Shown: positions 54,337 through 62,938, counted from the stretch's first letter. The stretch is 64,000 nucleotides of DNA from Bradyrhizobium sp. MOS003 (GCF_003020125.1 NZ_PYFW01000005.1:124001-188000); one strand, 5' to 3'. Notes: a model not told the origin generated them from the sequence alone. Numbers and translations are program-made.

Positions 54337-54361
54337 CGCAGCCTGGATCATCCAGGCTGCG
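54337..54361 (-). terminator. Strong hairpin past the MFS gene
   Basis: CGCAGCCTGGA-TCA-TCCAGGCTGCG, a perfect 11-base stem with a three-base loop, 19 bases past the MFS stop. There is no T-run, so it may stall or protect mRNA ends rather than terminate alone. A smaller hairpin (GCCCTGATAAGGGC) lies at 54311-54324. Confidence 0.5.
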
Positions 54362-54379
54362 CGACGGTGGGTTTGCCCT

Positions 54380-55711
54380 CTACCGCCCCTGCTCGACAAA
54401 CTCATGCTTGCTGTCGTGGCCGCCGATGAACACCAGAATGCCGGCAAGCAGCGGCAGCACGGCGAGCACCAACAGGCCGGTCGAGGTCTGGCCCGTGGCT
54501 TCCTTGACCCAGCCGATCAGGTAAGGCCCTCCGAAGCCGGCGAGGTTGCCGATCGAATTGATCAGGGCGATGGCGCCGGCGGCCGCGGTGCCGGAGAGCC
54601 ATGCGGTCGGCAACGTCCAGAACACGCCGAAACAGCAGAACACGCCGATCGCGGCCACCGTCAACACCACCATCGTCATGGTCGGGTCGGTGAGATAGCT
54701 GGAGACGGCGAGCGCAACGGCGGTGAGCAGCAGCGGCGCGCCGACATGCTTCACGCGTTCGCGCGTGGCATCGGAATGCCGCGCCCACAGGATCATGGCG
54801 ATGGTGCCGAACAGATACGGGATCGCGGTGACGAAGCCGGTCTGCGCGTTGGTCAGCCCAAAGGCCTTGACGATCTGCGGCAGCCAGAACTGCATGCCGT
54901 AGAGCGCGCCGACAAAGCCGAAATAGATCAGGCTGAGCGCGATCACCTTCGGCGAGGACAATGCCTCGCCGAGCGAAAGGTGCTTCACCGCCTGCTTTGC
55001 CGCGATTTCCGAATCGAGCTTCGCCTTCAGCCACGCCTTCTGCTCGGCCGACAGCCAATCCGCCTTCTCTGGCTTGTCGGTGAGGTAGAACCAGGTGACG
55101 ATGCCGAGCAGCACTGAGGGAATGCCTTCGATGATGAAGAGCCACTGCCAGCCCTTCAGGCCCATCGTGCCGTCGAGCCCGAGCAGCAGGCCCGACACCG
55201 GCGCACCGATCACGGTCGAGACCGGCACGGCGATGGCAAAGGCCGCAAGGAAGCGGGCGCGATATTCGGCCGGATACCAATAGGTGAGATAGAGGATGAT
55301 GCCGGGAAAGAAGCCGGCCTCGGCGACGCCGAGCAGGAAGCGTAGGACGTAGAAGCTGGTGACACCGCTCGTGAGCGCCATCAGCGCCGAGATGATGCCC
55401 CAGGTCACCATGATGCGGGCGATCCAGCGGCTGGCGCCGAATTTCTCGAGCGCGAGATTGCTCGGCACCTCGAAAATGAAATAGCCGATGAAGAAGATGC
55501 CGGCGCCCCAGGAGAAGATCAGCGGGGTGAACTTCAGCTCCGCATTCATGGTCAGAGCGGCGAAGCCGAGATTGACGCGGTCGAGATAGGAGAAGAAGTA
55601 GGCCAGCACCAGGAACGGAATCAGGCGCCAGGAGATGGCGCGGATGGTCGAGGTCTCGATGTCCGATTTGTTGCCGCCGGCGGAACCGGCATAGGTGGTG
55701 GTCTGGCTCAT
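54380..55711 (-). CDS. MFS transporter, anion:cation symporter (ACS) family
   Basis: 443 residues, twelve membrane helices. The signature YFFSYLDRVNLGFA (about 38-51) in helix 1 and YVLRFLLGVAEAGFFPGIIL (about 121-140) in helix 4 mark the ACS family, whose members take up organic anions such as phthalate, tartrate, hexuronates or allantoate. The start is an ATG with GGGGGAAG before it. It is a single gene, divergent from the DUF2809 gene. The substrate is not readable. Confidence 0.9.
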   Translation of the reverse strand: MSQTTTYAGSAGGNKSDIETSTIRAISWRLIPFLVLAYFFSYLDRVNLGFAALTMNAELKFTPLIFSWGAGIFFIGYFIFEVPSNLALEKFGASRWIARIMVTWGIISALMALTSGVTSFYVLRFLLGVAEAGFFPGIILYLTYWYPAEYRARFLAAFAIAVPVSTVIGAPVSGLLLGLDGTMGLKGWQWLFIIEGIPSVLLGIVTWFYLTDKPEKADWLSAEQKAWLKAKLDSEIAAKQAVKHLSLGEALSSPKVIALSLIYFGFVGALYGMQFWLPQIVKAFGLTNAQTGFVTAIPYLFGTIAMILWARHSDATRERVKHVGAPLLLTAVALAVSSYLTDPTMTMVVLTVAAIGVFCCFGVFWTLPTAWLSGTAAAGAIALINSIGNLAGFGGPYLIGWVKEATGQTSTGLLVLAVLPLLAGILVFIGGHDSKHEFVEQGR

Positions 55712-55776
55712 GGCTTCCCCCGGGTTGTTGCTTTTATGGGCTGGTTGCGGTTTTCAGCATCGCGGCCGAAGAGTCA

Positions 55777-56235
55777 ATGGAGCAAGCAATGCACGGCACG
55801 CAACCGGATAAACCTGCTGCGCTGTTGCGGACTTCGATAATCCGCGCCGCCCTCGCCCTCGCGGTGATCGCCTGCGGACTGTCCCTGCGCTGGTACGGCT
55901 ATCCGATCGGCCTGCCCGCGTTCGTCGTGAAGTATGGCGGCTCACTGCTGTGGGCGACGATGGTGTTTCTGCTGGTCGGGGTTCTGCTGCCGCGGCTCAC
56001 GCGGGCACAGATTGCGGCCCTCGCGGCGATGATCACCGTCGTCGTGGAATTCTCCCGGCTGGTGCATGCGCCCTGGCTCGATGCGTTCCGGCTGACGACG
56101 GCCGGCGCACTGCTGCTCAGGCGCATCTTCTCGCTTTGGAATCTGGTGGCCTACGCTGTCGGGATTGTTTTCGGCGCTTGGATCGATCGGGTTGCAAAAT
56201 TGCGCGGTCTCGTAGGATGGGCGAAGGCGCCCTAG
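55777..56235 (+). CDS. DUF2809 membrane protein with a repeat-derived C-terminus
   Basis: 152 residues from 55777; an ATG four codons later (55789) has the better SD (GGAG six bases before it). Four membrane helices (about 20-38, 45-68, 75-92, 115-138) with LRWYGYPIGLPAFVVKYGGS and WLDAFRLTTAGALLLRRIFS, the DUF2809 pattern. The last eight codons and TAG (LVGWAKAP stop) lie inside the class B repeat that begins exactly at codon start 56209. The function is unknown. Confidence 0.82.
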   Translation: MEQAMHGTQPDKPAALLRTSIIRAALALAVIACGLSLRWYGYPIGLPAFVVKYGGSLLWATMVFLLVGVLLPRLTRAQIAALAAMITVVVEFSRLVHAPWLDAFRLTTAGALLLRRIFSLWNLVAYAVGIVFGAWIDRVAKLRGLVGWAKAP

Positions 56236-56303
56236 CGCCGTGCCCACGTCTTCTCATCGAATAGGCGAGACGTGGGCACGCTACGCTTTGCCCACCCTAC
56301 GAG
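56209..56303. repeat. Class B palindromic repeat, copy 1, overlapping the DUF2809 3' end
   Basis: Nested hairpin: outer arms CTCGTAGGATGGGCGAAGGC (56209-56228) and GCTTTGCCCACCCTACGAG; inner perfect arms CGTGCCCACGTCT (56239-56251) and AGACGTGGGCACG (56268-56280). A second copy starts at 62328. The stop codon of the DUF2809 gene is within it. Confidence 0.85.
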
Positions 56304-56328
56304 ACTACGAGACCGGTGGCCTTGCAGC

Positions 56329-57495
56329 TCACTCCGCCAATTGAAACCGCTCGAAACGATCGAGCTCGTCCTCGATCTTCTGCTTGAGCTCCTTGCGCCC
56401 CGCCGTCTTCCTGCCCTGTCCCGCCCAGGTCCATTTCTGCATCAGCAGCTTCTTCGCCTGCCGGTCGGTCTTCATGTCGAGCGCGGCGACGATCTCGTCG
56501 CCGACCAGCACCGGCAGCGCGAAGTAGCCGAGCTTGCGTTTGGCCTTCGGTACATAGGCCTCGAACAGATGGTTGTAGCCGAAGATGAGATTGGTGCGCT
56601 TGCGCTGAATGATCAGGGGATCGAACGGCGAGAGGATGTGAACGAGATCGGGCGAGACCACCTCGCCGTTCGCCTCGAGCGCGGCCGGCGCTGCCCAATG
56701 CTCCTGTTTGCCGGCACCTTCGATCGCGACTGGCACCAGCTCGCCGCGGCGGACGCGGGAGGTGATCAGGCCGGCCACCGCCTTCTTGCGCGGCGCATCG
56801 AGATGGCAGATCGAATCCAGACTCACCACGCCCTGGGACCGCAATGCGCGGTCGAGCAGATAGGTCGTGATCTCCCTGGCCGACGCCGGCTTCGGCAGCC
56901 TGTCCCAGCCGAAATGCCGCGTCATCAGCTCGTAGGTCTTGAGCATGCCCTGGCGCTCGCTGATGGTCACGGCGCCGGTATAGAAGGCGAGCTGCAAAGC
57001 CCGCTTCGAGGGTTTACGGCTCTGCCACAGATGCTCCTTCTCGGTGAGCACATCGTCCTCGATATCGCGGATCGTCAGCGGCCCTGCACGCACCAGCCGC
57101 ATCACCTTGCGCGTGTCCGCAGGCTTCACCGAGGCGAACCATTTGTGCCCTTCGCGGCGATGCTCGCGCATCGCCGGAAGGAAGAAACGGAAGTCGCCGG
57201 CGGGCACGTAGGACAGCGCGTGCGTCCAATACTCGAACACGCTTCTGTCGACGCTCTGGGCGTGGCGCAGATTGGCGCGACGGTAGGACGGGATACGGCT
57301 GAACAGGATGTGATGGTGGCAGCGCTCGATGACGTTGATGGTGTCGATCTGCACGTAGCCGAGATGGGCGACCGCATCTGCGACGGCCTGTGCTCCTTCG
57401 CCGAATGGGGCACGCTCATCCAGCCGCTGGGCATGCAGCCAGATCTGCCGGGCCTGTGTCGTGGTGAGGGGAAGCGGTTTGGGCGCGCGTGACAT
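56329..57495 (-). CDS. Crosslink-repair DNA glycosylase, YcaQ/AlkX-like (winged helix)
   Basis: 388 residues from the ATG at 57495. The HTH_42/YcaQ fold shows the catalytic Q49-I-D51 in GYVQIDTINVIERCHHHILF, then FEYWTHALSYVPAGDFRFFL and the SPFDPLIIQRKRTNLIFGYN block (about 305-324). E. coli YcaQ (AlkX) removes alkylated bases and unhooks interstrand crosslinks by the same motif. The upstream in-frame stretch to 57774 overlaps the small gene region and is not family-like. It is a single gene between the class B repeat and the Met-rich gene. Confidence 0.88.
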   Translation of the reverse strand: MSRAPKPLPLTTTQARQIWLHAQRLDERAPFGEGAQAVADAVAHLGYVQIDTINVIERCHHHILFSRIPSYRRANLRHAQSVDRSVFEYWTHALSYVPAGDFRFFLPAMREHRREGHKWFASVKPADTRKVMRLVRAGPLTIRDIEDDVLTEKEHLWQSRKPSKRALQLAFYTGAVTISERQGMLKTYELMTRHFGWDRLPKPASAREITTYLLDRALRSQGVVSLDSICHLDAPRKKAVAGLITSRVRRGELVPVAIEGAGKQEHWAAPAALEANGEVVSPDLVHILSPFDPLIIQRKRTNLIFGYNHLFEAYVPKAKRKLGYFALPVLVGDEIVAALDMKTDRQAKKLLMQKWTWAGQGRKTAGRKELKQKIEDELDRFERFQLAE

Positions 57496-57556
57496 TGCAG
57501 AACGCAATGTAGCGGGATTCGCGCCGGGAGAAAGAACCTGACCGGAACCTGGAATG

Positions 57557-57590
57557 AAAAAGCCGCGCTGCCATCTGCTGACAGCGCGGC
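57557..57590 (-). terminator. Terminator of the Met-rich small gene
   Basis: GCCGCGCTG (57562-57570) and CAGCGCGGC (57582-57590) form a nine-base stem; on the minus strand a five-T run follows immediately (57561-57557). It begins seven bases past the stop. Confidence 0.85.
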
Positions 57591-57596
57591 CGAAAC

Positions 57597-57851
57597 CTAC
57601 TTCGCCATCATGGCCTTCTGCGACTTCATGTAGTGCATGCAGGCGCTCTTCATCTTGCCATTGCTCATGTCGGTGTTGGCCATGGCCATTTCCTTGTTGG
57701 CCGCCATCTTGGCCGACGTGTCGGGGGTGCCGCCCATCATCGCGGCGGATTTCATCATATTGTCCTTGGTGCACGCCATCATCGCGGCGGAGGCGGGCGA
57801 AAGCGAAAGGGTGAACGCGAGAAAGGCTGCGGCCGTGAGCAAGATCTTCAT
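57597..57851 (-). CDS. Small exported Met-rich protein
   Basis: 84 residues from the ATG at 57851, with GGAGGAG upstream. Signal peptide to about residue 22 (SPASA); the mature 62 residues hold about 15 Met and two Cys (MMACTKDNMM; KSACMHYMKSQKAMMAK). Met-rich periplasmic peptides can bind Cu(I) or serve as oxidant sinks; neither is shown here. I know of similar small proteins in Bradyrhizobium but no name. It has its own terminator and a palindrome in its leader. Confidence 0.8.
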   Translation of the reverse strand: MKILLTAAAFLAFTLSLSPASAAMMACTKDNMMKSAAMMGGTPDTSAKMAANKEMAMANTDMSNGKMKSACMHYMKSQKAMMAK

Positions 57852-57877
57852 CGAAAAGTCTCCTCCGTAAAATGAAA

Positions 57878-57892
57878 CCGGCATCATGCCGG
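57878..57892. promoter_or_regulatory. Perfect palindrome in the leader of the Met-rich gene
   Basis: CCGGCAT-C-ATGCCGG lies 27 bases upstream of the ATG, just above the ribosome site. It could be a repressor site or a small leader hairpin. The rest of the 407-base space to the OmpA-family gene (57852-58258) shows no convincing gene; a 94-codon minus-strand frame at 57902-58186 is open but unconvincing. Confidence 0.4.
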
Positions 57893-58258
57893 CCTTCGCA
57901 ATTACGTATTCTCTCGCGTCGACGTTTCGCGGAGAAGACAATTTTCTTGCTGCGGTGCAGTGACGGAGTTGCCGGAGCCAGGGTCCATGCGTATCAACGT
58001 GATTTCAATCACAACGGGGACCGCGGCCGTTTGAACCTGTGCCGCGGCGCGTGCGACCACCTCTGTTGGTGCGACCGGCCCCGCCCCCGGGGGTAACCGC
58101 GAAACGCGTCGGTCCGCCGTCCGGAACGCCCGGAAATGCTCCAGGACCGGCCTTGTAGCGGGTGTTGCCAACGTGACCAACATCACATCAGGACATTTGA
58201 ACCTGCCCTAGGCTCGCAGCATCAAATCGCTATCAGGCGAAACCGCGAGGATACGACG

Positions 58259-58900
58259 ATGACCCGTTTTGATAAATTCTTTGGACTGAAGGCGATAACT
58301 CTCTCCGCCGCGCTGTCGATGACGGCGGGCCTGGCTTTGGCCGGTGACAACAACGTCTCGACAGGCCAGATCCTGGATGCACTGAAGCCGAAGCCGGCGA
58401 CCCGCGGCCTGTCCGTCGGTCCGCAGGCCGATCCGGCGGTGCAGGCCAAGGAATCGACATTCCTGAACACCGTGCGCAACCGCTCGACCCGTTCGCTCTC
58501 GACCGGCGAGCGCGAGCAGATTGCCGAGCTCGCCGCGACCAAGCCGAAGATCGATCTGGAGATCCAGTTCGACTACAACTCGGCCGATATCGCCAAGACC
58601 TCGGTGCCCTCGGTGCAGGCCCTCGGCAAGGCGCTGTCCGATCCGGCGCTCAAGGGCTCGACCTTCGTGGTCGCCGGCCACACCGACGCGACCGGCGGCG
58701 AAGAGTACAATCAAGGTCTCTCCGAGCGCCGCGCCGACACCATCAAGAAGTACCTGGTGCAGAACTACGGCCTCAACGGCACCGATCTCGTCACCGTCGG
58801 CTACGGCAAGACCAAGCTGAAGGATACCGCCAACGGCGCCGACCCGATCAACCGCCGCGTCCAGGTCGTGAACATGGACACCAAGACCGCGTCCAAGTGA
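58259..58900 (+). CDS. OmpA family peptidoglycan-binding protein
   Basis: 213 residues from the ATG at 58259 (GAGGAT upstream). Signal peptide (about 1-28, ending ALAGD), a linker, then the OmpA C-terminal domain (about 95-205) with IQFDYNSADI, the GHTDATGGEEYNQGLSERRA segment and the Arg that contacts diaminopimelate. No lipobox Cys or beta barrel, so it is a periplasmic or anchorless cell-wall-binding protein. Transcribed alone to the right. Confidence 0.88.
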   Translation: MTRFDKFFGLKAITLSAALSMTAGLALAGDNNVSTGQILDALKPKPATRGLSVGPQADPAVQAKESTFLNTVRNRSTRSLSTGEREQIAELAATKPKIDLEIQFDYNSADIAKTSVPSVQALGKALSDPALKGSTFVVAGHTDATGGEEYNQGLSERRADTIKKYLVQNYGLNGTDLVTVGYGKTKLKDTANGADPINRRVQVVNMDTKTASK

Positions 58901-58950
58901 TCTGCCATAACCGCGAAATACGCCGCCTGCCTCCCCGGCAGGCGGCGATG

Positions 58951-60309
58951 TCATATCCAGCTCTGGAACAGCATCAGCCGGCCGAAGCTCCGCATAGTGG
59001 TGCCGACGAAGGCTGCCGAGATCGGCAGCATGACTGCAAAACCGATCGCGGCGGTTCCGACATAGGCCCAGAGCAGCCAGCGCGGCAGCCCGTCCCGGCG
59101 TAGCACGTAGACCAGCGCGAGCGATGCAGCCGTCGCAGCGGGCAGATAATAGTAGATGAAGCCCAGCGTGCGCGGCAGCAATGCCCAGGCGAGCCAGGGA
59201 CCGAAATAGAACGCCGCGATCAGGAACGCATCCCACCGGCGCAGCACGATGAAATCGCGCAGCACGAGCACGAGCGCGAGCAGAGCCGGCCACAGCACCA
59301 GCGGATTGCCGAGGAAGACGATCGCGGAGATGCTGTCCTCCCCCGACTTGTCGAACAGGAACCACACCGGGCGTGCGAGCAGCGGCCAGGATGGCCACGC
59401 GCTCATATAGGTGTGGCCGGCGATCGCGGTCGTGGTGTTGTCGGCAAAGATCCGGCGCTGCGCCTCGATCAGATCCGGCAACGACACCCCATAGAGTGGA
59501 ACGCAAGCCGCAAGATATGTCATCGCCGGCAGTACGACGAAGCAGAGCGCGACATGATGAAGCCGCAAGCCGGGCCACAGGTCCGGCCGGTACCAGTCGT
59601 CCGGCTTCGCGTCGGCGAACAGCGTGCGCCAGCCCTGCATCAGGCGGATCACTGCGACGATGACGATGCAGACGCCGAGCGGAAACAGGCCGCTCCATTT
59701 GCAGGCCGCCGCCAGGCCGAACAGGCTCCCGGCAAGCGCGAACAGCGCCTGCGGCCGCTCGCGTCGAAAACCATGCATGAAGGCCGCGGTCGCGAGCAGA
59801 CCGAAGCCGAGCGCAAAGATGTCGAGCATGGCGATACGCGCTTGCACGTAGAGCATCTGGTTGAACGCCGCGATCAGCGTCGCGGCGATTGCGGGACCCT
59901 GCGCGGAGAACAGCGCGAGGCCGCACAGATAGATCGCGACGATCGCCAATGCGCCGAACAATGTCGCAGGATAACGCCAGCCAAGCGCGTTGTCGCCGAA
60001 GGCCGCGATCGACGCCGCAATCAGCTCCTTGGCCAGCGGCGGATGCATCGGATTGAGCATCGGCTGCGACATCACGGGGGCCAGCATCTGCCGTGCTGCC
60101 GGCACGTAGTGCACCTCGTCGAAGACGAACTTGTCCGGCGTCGTCAGTCCGATCAGCAACGCGAGATGGGCAGCTAGGAAAATAGCGACAGCAACCACTG
60201 TGCTTCGCGACACTCTTGGAACTGCGGGCCGTTCAAGCGGCTGCTGTGGGGATATTTTGCGTGGCAAATTTGCGTCACCGCGGACAAAAATAAGGATCGC
60301 AGTTTTCAT
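58951..60309 (-). CDS. PMT-family (GT39/GT83-like) lipid-carrier-dependent glycosyltransferase
   Basis: 452 residues with about eleven membrane helices from the ATG at 60309. The first periplasmic loop carries the catalytic acidic pair D64-E65 in FVFDEVHYVPAARQML and MHPPLAKELIAASIAAFGDN, both PMT hallmarks. Such enzymes transfer sugars from lipid carriers to Ser/Thr of secreted proteins or to lipid A. The gene is divergent from the FecR and Ser/Pro-stalked barrel genes, 122 bases apart. Upstream in-frame ATGs add up to 23 residues. The sugar and acceptor are inference. Confidence 0.82.
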   Translation of the reverse strand: MKTAILIFVRGDANLPRKISPQQPLERPAVPRVSRSTVVAVAIFLAAHLALLIGLTTPDKFVFDEVHYVPAARQMLAPVMSQPMLNPMHPPLAKELIAASIAAFGDNALGWRYPATLFGALAIVAIYLCGLALFSAQGPAIAATLIAAFNQMLYVQARIAMLDIFALGFGLLATAAFMHGFRRERPQALFALAGSLFGLAAACKWSGLFPLGVCIVIVAVIRLMQGWRTLFADAKPDDWYRPDLWPGLRLHHVALCFVVLPAMTYLAACVPLYGVSLPDLIEAQRRIFADNTTTAIAGHTYMSAWPSWPLLARPVWFLFDKSGEDSISAIVFLGNPLVLWPALLALVLVLRDFIVLRRWDAFLIAAFYFGPWLAWALLPRTLGFIYYYLPAATAASLALVYVLRRDGLPRWLLWAYVGTAAIGFAVMLPISAAFVGTTMRSFGRLMLFQSWI

Positions 60310-60431
60310 TGAACGCATTCCGCTGCGGCTGTCACTAAGCATAACGCACGTCTGCGCCGCTTGTGATAAATTCGCCACATCAGAAGCGCGCGCGATCCGG
60401 TACGATCAGGGACACATCGATCGGTTGTGAA

Positions 60432-61133
60432 ATGAATTTGCGTTTCTGGCTTTTCCCCATCCTGTTGTCGGCCGCATTGTGCGTGGCGCCTGTTGCGTCG
60501 GCGCAAACGCGCGTCGGCGAAGCCGTCGTGATCCAGAACGAAGTGGTTCGCGTGGCGGCGAAGGCCACGCCGATCAGTGTCGGCGACAGCATGCTGCGCG
60601 ACGAGACCGTGCGCACCGGCGCCGACAGCGCCGCGCGCTTCGTCATGGCCGACAGCACCAATCTATCGCTGGGGCCCAGCGCCACGCTCAAGCTCGACCG
60701 CACCGTCTTCAACGACGAGCACAGCTATCGCGACGTCGCGATCCGCATGACCACCGGCGCGTTCCGTTTCGTCACCGGCCATTCCGAGAAGACCGCCTAC
60801 AAGATCACGACGCCGCTTGCCACCATCGGCGTACGCGGCACCACGCTCGACATCCTTTCGCAGCGCGGACGCTCCGTCGTCGTGCTTCAGGACGGCGCGG
60901 CCAGCGTCTGCACGACGAACTCCCAGTGCGTGCAGCTCACCCAACCGGGCGACACCGCAATCATCACATCGACCGGCGGCAAGGTCTCGATCACCAAGAC
61001 CAACACACCGCCCTGGACCTTCGCCGCGAACTGCGCTGCAAGTGCAGGACTCTGCGCGGTGAACCAATATGCCGGCGCCTCGCCGACCATCACGCCGGCC
61101 GTCCAGGAAGACGGCATGCTGTGCGGGCGCTGA
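60432..61133 (+). CDS. FecR domain-containing exported protein
   Basis: 233 residues from the ATG at 60432, with a signal peptide (about 1-24, cleavage at ASAQ). FecR domain at about 60-150: VRTGADSAARFVMADSTNLS, then TGHSEKTAYKITTPLATIGV and RGTTLDI. A C-terminal region with four Cys (about 160-230) could form disulfides. FecR domains usually sit in sigma-regulator proteins, but a signal-peptide version beside an outer-membrane protein is a secreted module. The downstream barrel starts two bases after the stop, so the two are co-translated. Confidence 0.85.
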   Translation: MNLRFWLFPILLSAALCVAPVASAQTRVGEAVVIQNEVVRVAAKATPISVGDSMLRDETVRTGADSAARFVMADSTNLSLGPSATLKLDRTVFNDEHSYRDVAIRMTTGAFRFVTGHSEKTAYKITTPLATIGVRGTTLDILSQRGRSVVVLQDGAASVCTTNSQCVQLTQPGDTAIITSTGGKVSITKTNTPPWTFAANCAASAGLCAVNQYAGASPTITPAVQEDGMLCGR

Positions 61134-61135
61134 CG

Positions 61136-62314
61136 ATGGCAAAGCTCCACCTGAAACGCTTCATCCTCGCCGGTATGCTGACCGCGGCCGCTGCGCTTGC
61201 GTTCGTCGCGTCCGATATTCGTCCGGTGGCAGCCGCGGCGGCGTGTGAATCCGAATGCAGCGAGCCGACGCCCTACCCGAGCTATTCACCGTCCCCGACG
61301 CCGACTTATTCACCGTCGCCCTCCCCCTCGCCGAGCCCCTATCCCTCGCCCAGCCCCTATCCCTCGTCCTCGCCGAGTCCGTATCCGACGTCGAGTCCGA
61401 CATCCACTCCGGCGCCGACCGGTGCGGATTCCAGCGGCAATTCGATCGGCGGCCTCGCCAATCAGCGCTTCAACCAGATGATCACCAACCGGGTGCTCGG
61501 CACGGTCCTGCTGGGGGTCAACGAGCAGGTCAATTGCAGCGACTGCATCAGCGCATTCGGCTCGGCCGGTTCGTTTTCGGCAGGCATCCACGGCCGCAAG
61601 GAGCTCACCAACAATCTGTCGCTGCTCGCCGGTATCGCCTACACGCAATACAACGAGGGCGGTTACAAGATCACGAGCGCGCCGATCGGCGCCTTCGCGC
61701 TCCGTTATGACTTCACCGACTGGGGCTCGTCGCGTCCGTTCTTCGACGTCGGCACCATCCTGACGCCGTGGGAGAAGGCGCGCTACACGCGCAGCTACAA
61801 TACCAGCCTCGGACCGGTGAGCGTAACGAGTTCGACCAACGCTTCGAACTATGCGGTCTACGGCCGCGCCGGCTGGATAAGCCGCGTGTCGCCGCGCGAC
61901 GAGGTCGCAGCTTCTATCGAGGTCTGGCAACTCTGGCAGCGCGTGTCCGGCTATAGCGACAATGCGGTGGCCTTCAACCCGTTCGACGCCACCATCGCGA
62001 CCGGCACCGACCGCACCAGCCTGGTCAAGATCGGCGGCCAGTGGACGCATCTGTTCAGCAGCAACATCGAAACCAACATCAACGGCGGCTGGGTGCAGTC
62101 GTTTGCGAGCCACAGCGGCATCGTCGCCACCGTGACCGGTGACGGCACGGTGGTGCCGACCATGGGCAACCAGGGCTGGTTCGAATATGGCGGCCGGCTC
62201 GGCTTCCGCGTGCAGAAGGGCTGGGTCGTGGACCTCTTCGCCAACGGTACGCTCGGCCCGCAGCCCGTCGGCAACACCATCCACGGCGGCGTGGGGCTTC
62301 GGATCAATTATTAG
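61136..62314 (+). CDS. Outer-membrane beta-barrel with a Ser/Pro/Tyr-rich stalk
   Basis: 392 residues from the ATG at 61136. Signal peptide (about 1-35), Cys pair (C37, C41), then a low-complexity stalk (about 43-95) of SPSP, SPYP and TPTY units, and a beta-rich domain (about 105-392) with the autotransporter/porin alternation and a C-terminal NY after GVGLRIN. It is an outer-membrane protein with an exposed or periplasmic stalk. It follows the FecR gene by two bases. The repeated DNA of the stalk (61262-61420) is prone to slippage. Confidence 0.78.
   Translation: MAKLHLKRFILAGMLTAAAALAFVASDIRPVAAAAACESECSEPTPYPSYSPSPTPTYSPSPSPSPSPYPSPSPYPSSSPSPYPTSSPTSTPAPTGADSSGNSIGGLANQRFNQMITNRVLGTVLLGVNEQVNCSDCISAFGSAGSFSAGIHGRKELTNNLSLLAGIAYTQYNEGGYKITSAPIGAFALRYDFTDWGSSRPFFDVGTILTPWEKARYTRSYNTSLGPVSVTSSTNASNYAVYGRAGWISRVSPRDEVAASIEVWQLWQRVSGYSDNAVAFNPFDATIATGTDRTSLVKIGGQWTHLFSSNIETNINGGWVQSFASHSGIVATVTGDGTVVPTMGNQGWFEYGGRLGFRVQKGWVVDLFANGTLGPQPVGNTIHGGVGLRINY
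61262..61420 (+). repeat. Low-complexity coding repeat (Ser-Pro-Tyr stalk)
   Basis: Codons for SPSP and SPYP units recur in phase; CCCCTATCCCTCGCC-type units follow each other directly at 61334-61362. Length changes by multiples of three bases would keep the frame open. Confidence 0.8.
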
Positions 62315-62327
62315 CTGCGGCCACGGT

Positions 62328-62422
62328 CTCGTAGGGTGGGCAAAGCGAAAGCGTGCCCACCAACTCTCTCAACAGGGACGGATGGTGGCCAAGGCGCAAG
62401 AGCGCCTTGCCCCACCTTACGA
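62328..62422. repeat. Class B palindromic repeat, copy 2
   Basis: CTCGTAGGGTGGGCAAAGCG on the left, CGCCTTGCCCCACCTTACGA on the right, with GCGTGCCCACC inside. Same family as 56209-56303. It starts 14 bases after the beta-barrel stop, between convergent genes. Confidence 0.85.
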
Positions 62423-62449
62423 CGCTGATCGTGCGGCGAGAGCACTGCG

Positions 62450-62938
62450 CTACGCCGCCGACTTGCCCTCGAACGCGCGGCGTAGCACGTCGACATCCAG
62501 CTTCACCATCTTCATCATGGCCTGCATCGCGCGCGCAGCTGCTGCCCTGTCCGGGCTCGACAGGAATTCGAACATCACCTTGGGCACCACCTGCCAGGCC
62601 ACGCCCCAGCGATCCCTGAGCCAGCCGCACTGCTCCTCCTTGCCGCCATCGGCCAGGAAAGCGGTCCAGACGCTATCGACCTGGGCCTGGTCATCGCAAT
62701 GGATCATCAACGAGATGGCGTGGGTGTATTCCATCTTCATACCGCCGTTGAGCGCGACCAGCGGCTGACCGGCGACCGTGAACTCGACCACGAGCACGGA
62801 GCCCTCCTTGCCGGAAGGGCCGTCCGATACGTTGCGCTGAACGTGCGTGATCGCCGAATTCGGCACCAGCGAGACATAGAACTTCGCGGCTTCCTCGGCA
62901 TCGCCGTTGAACCACATGCAGGGCACGACCTTGGACAT
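62450..62938 (-). CDS. VOC superfamily protein, PhnB-like
   Basis: 162 residues from the ATG at 62938, with GGAGGAG upstream. One vicinal oxygen chelate (glyoxalase) fold with MSKVVPCMWFNGDAEEAAKF at the start, followed by LNGGMKMEYTHAISLMIHCD and the GWLRDRWGVAWQVVPKVMFE block. This is the 3-demethylubiquinone-type (PhnB-like) subgroup of unknown activity. The next gene is also a VOC member. They are not overlapping. Confidence 0.88.
   Translation of the reverse strand: MSKVVPCMWFNGDAEEAAKFYVSLVPNSAITHVQRNVSDGPSGKEGSVLVVEFTVAGQPLVALNGGMKMEYTHAISLMIHCDDQAQVDSVWTAFLADGGKEEQCGWLRDRWGVAWQVVPKVMFEFLSSPDRAAAARAMQAMMKMVKLDVDVLRRAFEGKSAA

Noticed and set aside
57902..58186. 94-codon minus-strand frame between the Met-rich and OmpA-family genes
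   Set aside because: Composition is only partly protein-like, SD is missing and it overlaps the likely promoter space of both neighbours; left as intergenic.
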